NCBI RefSeq assembly: GCF_018070565.1
Contig: NZ_JAGPXL010000009.1
Location: 186,001-250,000 of the forward strand
DNA: 64,000 bases
Direction: 5' to 3'
Origin: Streptomyces sp. B93
GTDB lineage: Bacteria; Actinomycetota; Actinomycetes; Streptomycetales; Streptomycetaceae
The notes under the pieces were generated by a model that saw nothing but the letters and a program-made list of their open reading frames with translations, ran no database searches and had not been told where the DNA came from. Made by a program: the position numbers and the translations under genes. This document shows positions 26,913 through 34,968 of the stretch, in pieces; positions within the stretch are counted from its first letter, which is position 1; each line of letters starts with the position of its first letter.

Positions 26913-27811
26913 CCTCGGTTCTCTACGACGCTCCCGGCCCCAAGGCCAAGCGGCGCAACATCATCTTCTCGGTGGTCTTCTTCGGCCTGCTCGCGCTGCT
27001 GCTGTGGTGGATCTGGTCGGTGATGGACGACAAGGGCCAGCTGGAGTGGTCCTTGTGGAAGCCCTTCACCGAGTCGCAGGCGTGGACGACGTACCTGCTG
27101 CCCGGACTCGCCGACACGCTGAAGGCCGCCGCGCTCGCCATGGTCATCGCGCTGCCGCTGGGCGCCTTCTTCGGCATCGCACGCATGTCCGACCACCGCT
27201 GGGTGCGTGTCCCTGCCGGTGCGGTGGTCGAGTTCTTCCGGGCCATCCCGGTGCTGCTGCTGATGCTGTTCGCCAACGAGTTCTACGCCCGCTCGACGGA
27301 CGTCAGCAGCGCGGACCGGCCCCTGTACGCGGTCGTCACCGGCCTGGTCCTCTACAACGCCTCGGTCCTCGCGGAGATCGTCCGCGCGGGCATCCTGGCC
27401 CTTCCCAGGGGCCAGACGGAGGCCGCCCAGGCGATCGGCCTGCGCAAGAACCAGACGATGACCAGCATCCTGCTCCCGCAGGCCGTCACGGCGATGCTCC
27501 CCGCGATCGTCACCCAGCTGGTCGTCATCGTGAAGGACACCGCGCTGGGCGGCGTGATGATCGGTTTCACCGAGCTGCTGAACGCCCGGGGCACGCTCGC
27601 GGCCAACTACGCCAACGTCATCCCCAGCTTCATCGTGGTGGCGGTCATCTTCATCGTCCTCAACTTCCTCCTCACCAGCTTCGCCAGCTGGCTGGAGGGC
27701 AGGCTGCGGCGCAGCAAGCGCAGCACGGGGGCGGTGCTCGGCGCGGAGGACGTCGAGGAGCTGAACGCGGCCGAGATCGGCGGCAGCTACGGCACCGGAG
27801 CGGAGAAATAG
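26909..27811 (+). CDS. gluD: Glutamate ABC transporter permease GluD
   Basis: A 300-residue permease partner of GluC. The N-terminal helix (about residues 15-37) is followed by an extracytoplasmic loop, then the conserved permease core with the EAA loop GQTEAAQAIGLRKNQTMTSILLPQAV. The cytosolic tail after residue 265 is long and charged (RRSKRSTGAVLGAEDVEELN), typical of actinobacterial GluD. The GTG start overlaps the gluC stop by four bases. The operon ends with a strong hairpin 36 bases downstream. Confidence 0.94.
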   Translation: MTSVLYDAPGPKAKRRNIIFSVVFFGLLALLLWWIWSVMDDKGQLEWSLWKPFTESQAWTTYLLPGLADTLKAAALAMVIALPLGAFFGIARMSDHRWVRVPAGAVVEFFRAIPVLLLMLFANEFYARSTDVSSADRPLYAVVTGLVLYNASVLAEIVRAGILALPRGQTEAAQAIGLRKNQTMTSILLPQAVTAMLPAIVTQLVVIVKDTALGGVMIGFTELLNARGTLAANYANVIPSFIVVAVIFIVLNFLLTSFASWLEGRLRRSKRSTGAVLGAEDVEELNAAEIGGSYGTGAEK

Positions 27812-27847
27812 CCCGTCCAGGGGTCTGAGTGACCTGAGGTGCATCCC

Positions 27848-27879
27848 CGGAGGCAGTGGCATGATCGCCACTGCCTCCG
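27848..27879 (+). terminator. Terminator of the gluABCD operon
   Basis: A perfect 13-base-pair stem (CGGAGGCAGTGGC with GCCACTGCCTCCG) and an ATGATC loop lie 36 bases after the gluD stop, followed by GTCGCTT. This closes the operon before the monooxygenase gene. Confidence 0.85.
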
Positions 27880-27996
27880 TCGCTTGACGCGGGCTGCGGC
27901 AGTGGGTTGCATACGTTCTGTGATCGTGCACCCTGCTCCAACCTCTTGTTCACATACGTCCCTGGGGACACCGCCACGGGCAGGGGGCGCCGCGCC

Positions 27997-29700
27997 GTGG
28001 ACCCGGTGATCATCGTCGGGGCGGGGCCCGTGGGGCTCACGCTCGCACTGGCACTGGCCCGCCAGGAGGTGCCGTCCGTGGTCCTGGACGAGGGGCCGGG
28101 CAAGGACGAACCACGGCTCGCCCGCACCGTCGTGCTGCGCGAGGACACCGCCGCCCTGCTGGCGCGGCTCACCGGGATGCCGATCGCCGAGGCGGGCGCC
28201 CATTGGGCCGGATGGCGGTCGATGCGGCGCAAGCAGGTGATGCGCGCCTTCCATTTCGACCCCGCTCCCGGCGCCGACACGGACGACGCCGACACCGACT
28301 TCGGTTTCGGCTCCGCGGACCAGCCCTCGGGCGAGCCCGCCGAGGCCGCCGGACCGTCGCCCCTGCACATCGCCCAGCACCTGCTGACCGGGGCCCTGCG
28401 CGCCGCCCTCGCCCGCGAGCCGCTGGCCAGGGTCGCCGTCGACAGCCGCCTCGACGCCGTCGAGCAGGAGGCCTCGGGCGTCACCGCGCACACCCGCGGC
28501 GCCAACGGCACGTACTGGCGGGGCAGTTATCTGGTCGGCTGCGACGGCCCCCGCTCCACCGTGCGCAAACTCCAGGACATCCGCTTCCCCGGCCGTACGG
28601 CGGTGGAACGTCACGCCGTCGCCGCACTGCGCGCGGAACTTCCCTGGCCCGGCCAGGCGTTGCTCCACCGGATGCCGCCGTGGCGGACGTCGGGACCCTC
28701 GGGCGGGGAGGTGACCGCGCGTCCGCTGCCGGACGGCGTCTGGCGGCTGGACTGGCTGCTGCCGCCCGGCAAGGACCTGGTCACGCCCGAGCTGCTGGTG
28801 GCGCGCGTCCGGGAGACCCTGGCGGGCTGGACGGGCGGGGCCTCACCGTCGTACGCACTGCTCGACACCGGTGTGCACACCGTCCACCACCGGCTGGCGC
28901 GACGCTGGCGGGTCGGCCGGGTGTTCCTCGCCGGGGACGCGGCGCACTGCCTCGGCGCGCTCGGCACCCAGGGGCTCGACGAGGGACTGCGGGACGCCGA
29001 CAACCTCGCCTGGAAGCTGGCGCTGGCCTGGCACCACGGGCCTAAGGAGGCGCTGCTGGACAGCTACCAGACCGAGCGGCGCGCGGTCGTCGCCGCCCGG
29101 CTGCGCGCCGCCGACCAGGCGCTGCCGATACTGCGCGGCGGCAAGGGCCTGCGCGCCTACGTCCCCGGCACCGCCCGGGGCCACGACGCGCTGCTCAGCG
29201 ACGGCCATCTGGGGCGCGGGGCGCTCGGCGCGCCCGGGTCGTACGCCCCCTCACCGCTCACGCCCCAGCACCTGGAGGCGGAGGTCCCCGTCGACACCCG
29301 GCCGGGGGCGCCGGTCATCGATGTGCGGGTGACCGCCGAGGACGGCTCCTTCGTACGGTTGCGGGACCGGCTCGGCCGCGGCGCGCTCCTCGTCGTACTG
29401 ATCGCGCCGGGTACGGGCGTGTGGGAGCGCAAGCACTGGGTCACCGCCGGGGTCATGCCCCGGCTGGCCGCGGCGGTGCAGGCGCTGCCGCACCCCGCCG
29501 AGCTGCTGGTCGCCGAGAGCTACCCGGGTGCGGCGGCACACACCGTGCTGCTCGTCCGGCCCGACGGCCACCTGGTCACCGCGCTCGGCGGGGTGCGTCC
29601 GGCCGACCTGTACTCGGCGGCCGAGGCGGCCCTCGGCGGCCCCGTGGCGGACCGGGCGACCGCGGCGACGGAGGCGGGGGCCGCGGCCGGATCGCGCTGA
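27997..29700 (+). CDS. FAD-dependent aromatic monooxygenase-type oxidoreductase
   Basis: A 567-residue flavoprotein of the PheA/TfdB (class A, p-hydroxybenzoate hydroxylase) family. The ADP-binding motif is VGAGPVGLTLALALARQ (residues about 8-24), the middle DG motif is VGCDGPRSTVR, and the FAD ribityl motif is VFLAGDAAHCLGALGTQG. A thioredoxin-like C-terminal domain, typical of phenol hydroxylases, follows residue about 450. The GTG at 27997 is preferred since AGGGGG lies upstream and the FAD motif then starts at the normal distance. It stands alone; the substrate is unknown. Confidence 0.87.
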   Translation: MDPVIIVGAGPVGLTLALALARQEVPSVVLDEGPGKDEPRLARTVVLREDTAALLARLTGMPIAEAGAHWAGWRSMRRKQVMRAFHFDPAPGADTDDADTDFGFGSADQPSGEPAEAAGPSPLHIAQHLLTGALRAALAREPLARVAVDSRLDAVEQEASGVTAHTRGANGTYWRGSYLVGCDGPRSTVRKLQDIRFPGRTAVERHAVAALRAELPWPGQALLHRMPPWRTSGPSGGEVTARPLPDGVWRLDWLLPPGKDLVTPELLVARVRETLAGWTGGASPSYALLDTGVHTVHHRLARRWRVGRVFLAGDAAHCLGALGTQGLDEGLRDADNLAWKLALAWHHGPKEALLDSYQTERRAVVAARLRAADQALPILRGGKGLRAYVPGTARGHDALLSDGHLGRGALGAPGSYAPSPLTPQHLEAEVPVDTRPGAPVIDVRVTAEDGSFVRLRDRLGRGALLVVLIAPGTGVWERKHWVTAGVMPRLAAAVQALPHPAELLVAESYPGAAAHTVLLVRPDGHLVTALGGVRPADLYSAAEAALGGPVADRATAATEAGAAAGSR

Positions 29701-29721
29701 CTTCCCGATGTTGACGCCGAG

Positions 29722-29750
29722 TTGACCGGAGTGCGGCGCCGTGCTGTACT
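29722..29750 (+). promoter_or_regulatory. Promoter of the cysteine leader/dioxygenase operon
   Basis: TTGACC (29722-29727) and TGTACT (29745-29750) are separated by exactly 17 bases. Initiation about seven bases past the -10 box would fall at or next to the ATG at 29758, so the leader-peptide transcript should be leaderless. Confidence 0.7.
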
Positions 29751-29757
29751 CCGGCTC

Positions 29758-29844
29758 ATGACCGACACCTGTGTGCGCCTGTGGCGGAGGGTCCATATGG
29801 ACCTCATCCGCTACGCGGGCTGCGTGTGTCGTCCGTCCTGCTGA
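29758..29844 (+). CDS. Cys-rich leader peptide, probable cysteine-responsive attenuator
   Basis: A 28-residue open frame from ATG at 29758 to TGA at 29842-29844. It starts MTDTCVRLWRRVHMDLIR and ends GCVCRPSC. Five of the 28 residues are cysteine, four of them in the last seven codons plus one at position 5. The RRVHMDL segment resembles the small conserved 'putative leader peptide' families found before sulfur genes in actinomycetes. There is no ribosome site before the ATG, and the -10 box sits seven bases upstream, so translation is probably leaderless. It lies 70 bases before the cysteine dioxygenase start. Ribosome stalling on the C-terminal Cys codons when cysteinyl-tRNA is scarce would link expression of the downstream genes to cysteine supply. 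Confidence 0.75.
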   Translation: MTDTCVRLWRRVHMDLIRYAGCVCRPSC

Positions 29845-29914
29845 ACTCGCACCTTCTCCACAGCGCGGCCGAGCCGCCGCGCCCTCTCACGCGAACGCTT
29901 CCAGGACGGTACCC

Positions 29915-30442
29915 GTGTCTGTCACACCCGCTGTTTCCACCTCCGCCTCCGCTCCCACGCAGGCGGACCTCCTCGATTTCGTACGGCGCACCGCCGCCGA
30001 CGCCGAGTTGATCGCCTCGCTCCCGCTCGACCCCGAAGGCCGCACCTGGGTACGGCTCGACGGGCCGGGCGGCAGCGAGGCATGGCTGATCGGCTGGCCG
30101 CCCGGCACCGGTACCGGCTGGCACGACCACGCCGACTCCATCGGCGCCTTCACCACCGCCGCCGGGGTGCTCAGGGAGCACTCGTTGGCGGCGCGGCTGC
30201 CCACCGACGGCTGGCGAACCCTCGAACTCACCGAGGGCGTCGACCGGGAACGCCTGCTTCCGGCCGGGCGGGGCCGGTCCTTCGGCAGGCACCACGTCCA
30301 CGAGGTGCACAACGACTCGGCCGACCGGCACGCCGTCTCCGTCCACGCCTACCATCCGCCCCTGCCACGGATCCGCCGCTACAGCCGCAGCGGGCAGATC
30401 CTGCGCCTGGAGCAGGTCGAGCGTCCGGAGGACTGGCAGTGA
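29915..30442 (+). CDS. Cysteine dioxygenase (type I) family protein
   Basis: A 175-residue cupin that oxidises cysteine to cysteine sulfinate with a mononuclear iron. Two iron ligands are in GWHDHADS (His70 and His72), and the third lies within the His-rich RHHVHEVHN (126-132). Length and motif spacing match bacterial cysteine dioxygenases. The GTG at 29915 has AGGA eight bases upstream; the frame is open further 5', but that stretch overlaps the leader peptide. The stop overlaps the rhodanese start by GTGA. Position and partner genes support a role in cysteine disposal. Confidence 0.88.
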   Translation: MSVTPAVSTSASAPTQADLLDFVRRTAADAELIASLPLDPEGRTWVRLDGPGGSEAWLIGWPPGTGTGWHDHADSIGAFTTAAGVLREHSLAARLPTDGWRTLELTEGVDRERLLPAGRGRSFGRHHVHEVHNDSADRHAVSVHAYHPPLPRIRRYSRSGQILRLEQVERPEDWQ

Positions 30443-30840
30443 GCGGCACGCACGAACGGCCCGTCGGAATCGACGAATTGCTGGAGCGCGTACGTGCCGG
30501 GTACGGCCGTGTGGAGCCGCTCGAGGCGTACGAGGCGGCGCGCAGCGGCGCGGCGCTGCTGGTGGACATCCGGTACGCGGCGCTGCGTGAACGGGACGGC
30601 CTGATTCCCGGTGCCCTGGTCGTGGAGCGCAACGAGCTGGAGTGGCGGCTCGATCCGCTGGGCGACCACCGGGTGCCCGAAGCCACGGGTCACGATCTGC
30701 GTGTCGTCCTGGTCTGCAACGAGGGCTACGCCTCCAGCCTGGCGGCGGAGTCCCTGCACCGGCTGGGTCTGCGCCGGGCGACCGACCTGGTCGGCGGTTT
30801 CCAGGCGTGGCGGGCTGCGGGGCTGCCGGTGTCCCGGTAG
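30439..30840 (+). CDS. Rhodanese-like sulfurtransferase
   Basis: A 133-residue single-domain rhodanese. The active-site loop is CNEGYAS with Cys93, preceded by RVVLV and followed by the helix AESLHRLGL; the closing VGGFQAWRAAGLPV is typical. Such proteins move sulfane sulfur, for example from persulfide to sulfite or thiols. The GTG start overlaps the cysteine dioxygenase stop by four bases, so the two proteins are made together and probably act on cysteine-derived sulfur. Confidence 0.9.
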   Translation: MSGTHERPVGIDELLERVRAGYGRVEPLEAYEAARSGAALLVDIRYAALRERDGLIPGALVVERNELEWRLDPLGDHRVPEATGHDLRVVLVCNEGYASSLAAESLHRLGLRRATDLVGGFQAWRAAGLPVSR

Positions 30841-31218
30841 CGCTGGTGGCAGTGGCGGTGGCGGGTCAGATCTCCTCGGGGCAGTACAGCGGCGCCGTGT
30901 CCGCGTTGTCCTTGGTGATCAGCCGGATCGGGGTCTTGGCGATCTTCTCGGCCCGCCAGTCGCGCAGCAGGGCGATGGTGTTGGTAACGGCCAGTTCACC
31001 GGTGTCCCCGGCCGAGTTGGAGACCGTCGCGGACAGGCGGCCCTCCTCAGGGATCTTCGTGCGCGGACAGGCAGGGACACGGGCAGGCCGCCTTTTCGAG
31101 CCGTACGACTGGACGGCCGAAGCTAACCCCGTCGCAAACCGCCCGACCCCTTCCCGGCGCGCACACTAAGCCTGCACAACGGGCACCCGCGCGGTCCTGA
31201 CCCGCTCCGCAGGGCGCG
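30841..31218. other. Gene-poor interval holding a pseudogene remnant
   Basis: 378 bases between the convergent rhodanese and recX genes. It contains the minus-strand remnant of a binding-protein gene described separately (30866 to about 31060). Bases 31061-31218 are of mixed composition, and I see no promoter, RNA or intact gene in them. Confidence 0.6.
30866..31060 (-). pseudogene. C-terminal remnant of a sugar-type ABC binding protein
   Basis: The frame ending at TGA 30866-30868 reads KIPEEGRLSATVSNSAG, then ELAVTNTIALLRDW, KIAKTPIRLITKDN and ends CPEEI. This matches the typical C-terminus of type-1 periplasmic binding proteins of the RbsB class (helix with LL.G..I.K.P followed by LITKDN). 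About 60 recognisable residues remain; upstream the frame stays open but turns into unrelated sequence without a start codon or ribosome site. I read it as a decayed gene end. It lies on the recX strand but beyond the recX stop. Confidence 0.55.
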
Positions 31219-32016
31219 TCAGTACCCCTCGCCGTCCAGGAACTCCGTGTCCTCGCCCTCCTCCTCCAGCGCCTGCCGCACCACCCGCAGGGCCATGCCC
31301 TCGGGGTAGCCCTTGCGTGCGAGCATCCCGGCGAGGCGGCGGATCCGCTTGTCGCGGTCGAGACCCCGGGTGGCACGCAGCTTGCGGGCGACGAGTTCGC
31401 GGGCGGTCGCCTCCTCCTGCTCGGAGTCGAGCTGGCCGACGGCCTCGTCGATCAGCGCCGAGTCGACGCCCTTGGTGCGCAGCTCCCGCGCGAGCGCGCG
31501 CCGGGCCAGCCCCCGGCCGTGGTGCCGGGACTCCACCCAGGCGTCCGCGAACGCGCTGTCGTCGATCAGCCCGACCTCCTCGAACCGCGACAGCACCTCC
31601 TCGGCGACCTCGTCCGGGATCTCCCGCTTGCGCAGCGCGTCGGCCAGTTGCTTGCGTGTGCGCGGGGTCCCGGTGAGCAGGCGCAGGCAGATCGCCCGAG
31701 CCCGCTCAGCCGGGTCCCCTGAGGACTCCACCTTCTCGGCCCTCGACGAGAAGAAGGCGCCCCCGTCCTCTGTGTCCGCCTCTGAGAAGCCACGCCTGCG
31801 GCGCCCACGCGCCCCACGGCGCCGGCCACCGCCCGAGTCCGGGTCCCGGCGGCCGTCGTCGGGGCCGGAGGCGTCGCCGTCGTGCCCTTCGGGAAGCGGG
31901 CCGTCCCCGCGTCCGTGGTCCCCGTGCACCGGACCGGTGCCGCCTCCGATGCCCCTCCCCCGTGGGGCACCGGAGGCCGCGTACTCGTACTCGGCCCAGT
32001 CGGTTCGTCGTGTCAC
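31219..32016 (-). CDS. recX: RecA regulator RecX
   Basis: A 265-residue protein that in other bacteria binds the RecA filament and limits its extension. The three tandem RecX helical repeats cover about residues 100-255 (RARAICLRLLTGTPRTRKQLADAL onward, then GLARRALARELRTKGV). The first 95 residues are a Gly/Arg/Asp-rich, probably disordered extension absent from shorter RecX proteins. The GTG at 32016 lies three bases past the recA stop, so recA and recX are co-transcribed and probably translationally coupled. Confidence 0.93.
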   Translation of the reverse strand: MTRRTDWAEYEYAASGAPRGRGIGGGTGPVHGDHGRGDGPLPEGHDGDASGPDDGRRDPDSGGGRRRGARGRRRRGFSEADTEDGGAFFSSRAEKVESSGDPAERARAICLRLLTGTPRTRKQLADALRKREIPDEVAEEVLSRFEEVGLIDDSAFADAWVESRHHGRGLARRALARELRTKGVDSALIDEAVGQLDSEQEEATARELVARKLRATRGLDRDKRIRRLAGMLARKGYPEGMALRVVRQALEEEGEDTEFLDGEGY

Positions 32017-32019
32017 GGG

Positions 32020-33144
32020 TCAGCTCTTGGCTGCGGCGGCCTTGGTCTTGGCGGCCTTGGCCGTCGCCGGGGCCGGGGCCGCCTTGGCGGCGTCCGGGGA
32101 GGCGGTGACCGCGGCGTCGGTGCCCGGCTCGGCGGCGGGCTCCTCCGGTCGCACGCCGACGCCCAGCTTCTCCTTGATCTTCTTCTCGATCTCGTTGGCC
32201 AGGTCGGGGTTGTCCTTGAGGAAGTTGCGCGCGTTCTCCTTGCCCTGGCCGAGCTGGTCGCCCTCGTACGTGTACCAGGCACCGGCCTTGCGGACGAAGC
32301 CGTGCTCCACGCCCATGTCGATCAGGCCGCCCTCGCGGCTGATGCCCTGGCCGTAGAGGATGTCGAACTCGGCCTGCTTGAAGGGCGGCGCGACCTTGTT
32401 CTTGACGACCTTGCAGCGGGTGCGGTTGCCGACCGCCTCCGTGCCGTCCTTCAGGGTCTCGATGCGCCGGATGTCGATACGCACCGAGGCGTAGAACTTC
32501 AGGGCCCGGCCACCGGTCGTGGTCTCCGGCGAGCCGAACATCACGCCGATCTTCTCGCGGAGCTGGTTGATGAAGATCGCGGTGGTCTTGGACTGGTTCA
32601 GCGCGCTGGTGATCTTCCGGAGCGCCTGGCTCATCAGACGGGCCTGGAGACCCACGTGCGAGTCGCCCATCTCGCCCTCGATCTCCGCGCGCGGGACGAG
32701 CGCGGCGACGGAGTCGATGACGATGAGGTCGAGCGCGCCGGAGCGGACCAGCATGTCCACGATCTCCAGCGCCTGCTCGCCGTTGTCGGGCTGGGACAGG
32801 ATCAGGTTGTCGATGTCGACGCCGAGCTTCTTCGCGTACTCGGGGTCGAGGGCGTGCTCGGCGTCCACGAAGGCGACCTGGCCGCCCGCCTTCTGGGCGT
32901 TGGCCACCGCGTGCAGGGTCAGGGTCGTCTTGCCGGAGGACTCCGGGCCGTAGATCTCCACGACACGGCCGCGCGGCAGGCCGCCCACGCCGAGGGCCAC
33001 GTCGAGGGCGGTCGACCCGGTCGGGATGACCTCGATGGGCTCCTTCGACCGCTCGCCCATGCGCATGACCGCGCCCTTGCCGAATTGTCGTTCAATCTGT
33101 GCGAGCGCGGCGTCGAGCGCCTTCTCGCGGTCAGTGCCTGCCAT
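32020..33144 (-). CDS. recA: Recombinase RecA
   Basis: A 374-residue strand-exchange ATPase and coprotease for LexA. Walker A GPESSGKT is at 66-73. The frame beginning [14 protein letters not shown] at 33144 is the family start. The L1/L2 DNA loops and the [27 protein letters not shown] core are intact. The C-terminal tail (after about residue 328) is long and Ala/Lys-rich, ending KTKAAAAKS, unlike the short acidic tail of E. coli RecA. An SOS-type promoter lies about 160 bases upstream; recX follows in the operon. Confidence 0.98.
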   Translation of the reverse strand: MAGTDREKALDAALAQIERQFGKGAVMRMGERSKEPIEVIPTGSTALDVALGVGGLPRGRVVEIYGPESSGKTTLTLHAVANAQKAGGQVAFVDAEHALDPEYAKKLGVDIDNLILSQPDNGEQALEIVDMLVRSGALDLIVIDSVAALVPRAEIEGEMGDSHVGLQARLMSQALRKITSALNQSKTTAIFINQLREKIGVMFGSPETTTGGRALKFYASVRIDIRRIETLKDGTEAVGNRTRCKVVKNKVAPPFKQAEFDILYGQGISREGGLIDMGVEHGFVRKAGAWYTYEGDQLGQGKENARNFLKDNPDLANEIEKKIKEKLGVGVRPEEPAAEPGTDAAVTASPDAAKAAPAPATAKAAKTKAAAAKS

Positions 33145-33304
33145 GGGTTCCACCCGGTTTGCTTGAGTCGATCGCTTCACGTCCAAGACGCTAACGCCTG
33201 CCACTGACAATGCGCCCCGACGCGGGTCCGGCCTGTGGATAACCAGGGGGCATCTCGCCCCGAACCGGGACGAAATCCCCGTCAGGAAGCCTGCCGGAGC
33301 CTCC

Positions 33305-33334
33305 ATAAGAATGGATGTTCGATTTTCGTGTCAA
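33305..33334 (-). promoter_or_regulatory. recA promoter
   Basis: Read on the minus strand: TTGACA (33334-33329), an 18-base spacer, then TCTTAT (33310-33305). A transcript from here would carry a leader of roughly 155 bases before the recA ATG. I recall the same TTGACA-N18-TCTTAT arrangement being described for Streptomyces recA. Confidence 0.75.
33309..33322 (-). promoter_or_regulatory. SOS (LexA) box in the recA promoter
   Basis: Read on the minus strand: TCGAACATCCATTC, i.e. GAAC-N4-ATTC, one mismatch from the Gram-positive LexA consensus GAAC-N4-GTTC. It overlaps the spacer and the -10 box, where LexA would block polymerase. Confidence 0.75.
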
Positions 33335-33395
33335 GCGCACCACGCGGCACTCTCGGCCCCCCGTTCCCCGTCCCGCGGCCCCCCGGCACCGCCCC

Positions 33396-34637
33396 TCAGG
33401 CAGGCCGCTCCTCGGACCCGGCCGCCGGTTCCCGGGCCCACAGCTGACGCGCGCGCGTGGCCAGCCGGGGCCCCGGCACGCGCCGCCGGTGCCCCTGGAC
33501 TCGGGGGTCGTCGGTGACGTCGTACCGCTTCACATAGGCCCCCAGGAAGGCCTGGAGCGTGGCGACGGCCGGGATGGAGATCAGGGCGCCCACCGCGCCG
33601 AGGAGCGCGGTGCCCGCGATGACCGAGCCGAAGGCGACGGCGGGGTGGATGTCGACGGTCCTGGAGGTCAGCTTGGGTTGCAGCACGTAGTTCTCGAACT
33701 GCTGGTAGATCACGACGAAGACCAGCACCCACAGCGCGTACCAGGGATCCACCGTGAAGGCGATCAGCATGGGCAGGGCACCCGCGAGATAGGTGCCGAT
33801 GGTCGGGATGAACTGCGACACCAGCCCGACCCAGACGGCGAGCACGGGCGCGTACGGGATGTCCAGGAACGCCAGCAGCACATAGTGGGCGGCGCCCGAG
33901 ATCAGCGCCATCAGCCCGCGGGAGTACAGATAGCCGCCGGTCTTGTCGACGGCGATCTCCCACGCGCGCAGCACCTCGGCCTGCCGGGCGGGCGGCAGCA
34001 CCGAGCACAGCGCCCGCCGCAGCCGCGGCCCGTCGGCGGCGAAGTAGAACGAGAACAGCGTGACCGTCAGCAGCTGGAACAGTCCCCCGAGCACCTGCGC
34101 GGAGACGTCCAGGACGCCGGTGGCGCTGTTCTGGACGTACTTCCGCAGCCAGTCGGAGTGCAGCAGGCTGTCCTGGATGTCGACGCGTCTCAGCTCGGTG
34201 CGGAAGGTCGTGTTGACCCAGTTGATGACGGAGTCGAGGTACTCCGGGAACCCCTCGATCATCCTGATGATCTGACCGGCGAGCATCGAGCCGAGCAGGG
34301 TGACGAACCCCGCGACCGCGACGACCAGGCCGAGGAAGACCAGGAAGGTGGCGAGCCCCCGGCGCATCCCCCGCGAGGCCATCCAGCTCACCGCGGGTTC
34401 GATGGCCAGCGCCAGGAAGAACGCGATGAGCACGTTGAGCAACAGCCCGGTGAGCTGGTGGAAGGCCCAGCTGCCCAGCTGGAACAGGGCGACGAGCGTG
34501 AGCGCCAGCACCATCGCGCGCGGCAGCCAGCGGGGCATGCGCGCGCCGGGCGCGGCGACGCCGTCGACCCGGGGCCGGGCGGACGGCGTCGAGGAGTCGG
34601 AGGGATCGGCCTGCGCGGTCTCGTCTATGGGTGCCAC
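33396..34637 (-). CDS. AI-2E family transporter (permease)
   Basis: A 413-residue membrane protein with about eight helices. Family features include two N-terminal helices (ALTLVALFQLGSWAF and LLNVLIAFFLALAIEPAVSW), a long extracytoplasmic domain (about residues 120-200) and the C-terminal motif PTIGTYLAGALPMLIAF, then QQFENYVLQPK and HPAVAFGSVIAG. Despite the family name, members mostly export small solutes or act as Na+/H+ antiporters. The GTG at 34637 (VAPIDETAQ) gives a short acidic cytosolic N-terminus; no strong ribosome site is visible. It is a conserved neighbour of recA in Streptomyces as I recall it. Confidence 0.87.
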   Translation of the reverse strand: MAPIDETAQADPSDSSTPSARPRVDGVAAPGARMPRWLPRAMVLALTLVALFQLGSWAFHQLTGLLLNVLIAFFLALAIEPAVSWMASRGMRRGLATFLVFLGLVVAVAGFVTLLGSMLAGQIIRMIEGFPEYLDSVINWVNTTFRTELRRVDIQDSLLHSDWLRKYVQNSATGVLDVSAQVLGGLFQLLTVTLFSFYFAADGPRLRRALCSVLPPARQAEVLRAWEIAVDKTGGYLYSRGLMALISGAAHYVLLAFLDIPYAPVLAVWVGLVSQFIPTIGTYLAGALPMLIAFTVDPWYALWVLVFVVIYQQFENYVLQPKLTSRTVDIHPAVAFGSVIAGTALLGAVGALISIPAVATLQAFLGAYVKRYDVTDDPRVQGHRRRVPGPRLATRARQLWAREPAAGSEERPA

Positions 34638-34696
34638 GGTGCAAGTCTCGCCCACGCGGGCGGTGATCGGTGCCGTGCCGCGATCTTCGTGACGGG

Positions 34697-34891
34697 TCAG
34701 CGCCTCTCCCGTGGCACGTTCATGACCGAGCACACCACGCGCCACACCTCCTTGGCCTCCCAGCCCGCGTCGAGCGCCTCGTTCACCGTGCGTCCGCCCA
34801 GCTCCGACATCACATGATCGCGCGCGAACGTCTCGGCGTACCCCGCACCGAAGTGCTCCGCCATCCGCTCCCAGAAGACCGTCAACCGCAT
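34697..34891 (-). CDS. DUF3046 family small protein
   Basis: A 64-residue protein, MRLTVFWERMAEHFG to VPRERR. It fits the actinobacterial DUF3046 family, which is usually found close to recA/recX. It is helical with the conserved WER and GYAETFARDHV elements. Function unknown. It is divergent from the next gene and precedes the AI-2E family gene on the same strand. Confidence 0.85.
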   Translation of the reverse strand: MRLTVFWERMAEHFGAGYAETFARDHVMSELGGRTVNEALDAGWEAKEVWRVVCSVMNVPRERR

Positions 34892-34968
34892 GACACCAGT
34901 ATCCCGCCCCTGAGTGGGGCCCGGCCGGGACCGCCTCCCGGCACCCCGCCACCCCCTACGGTCGCTCC

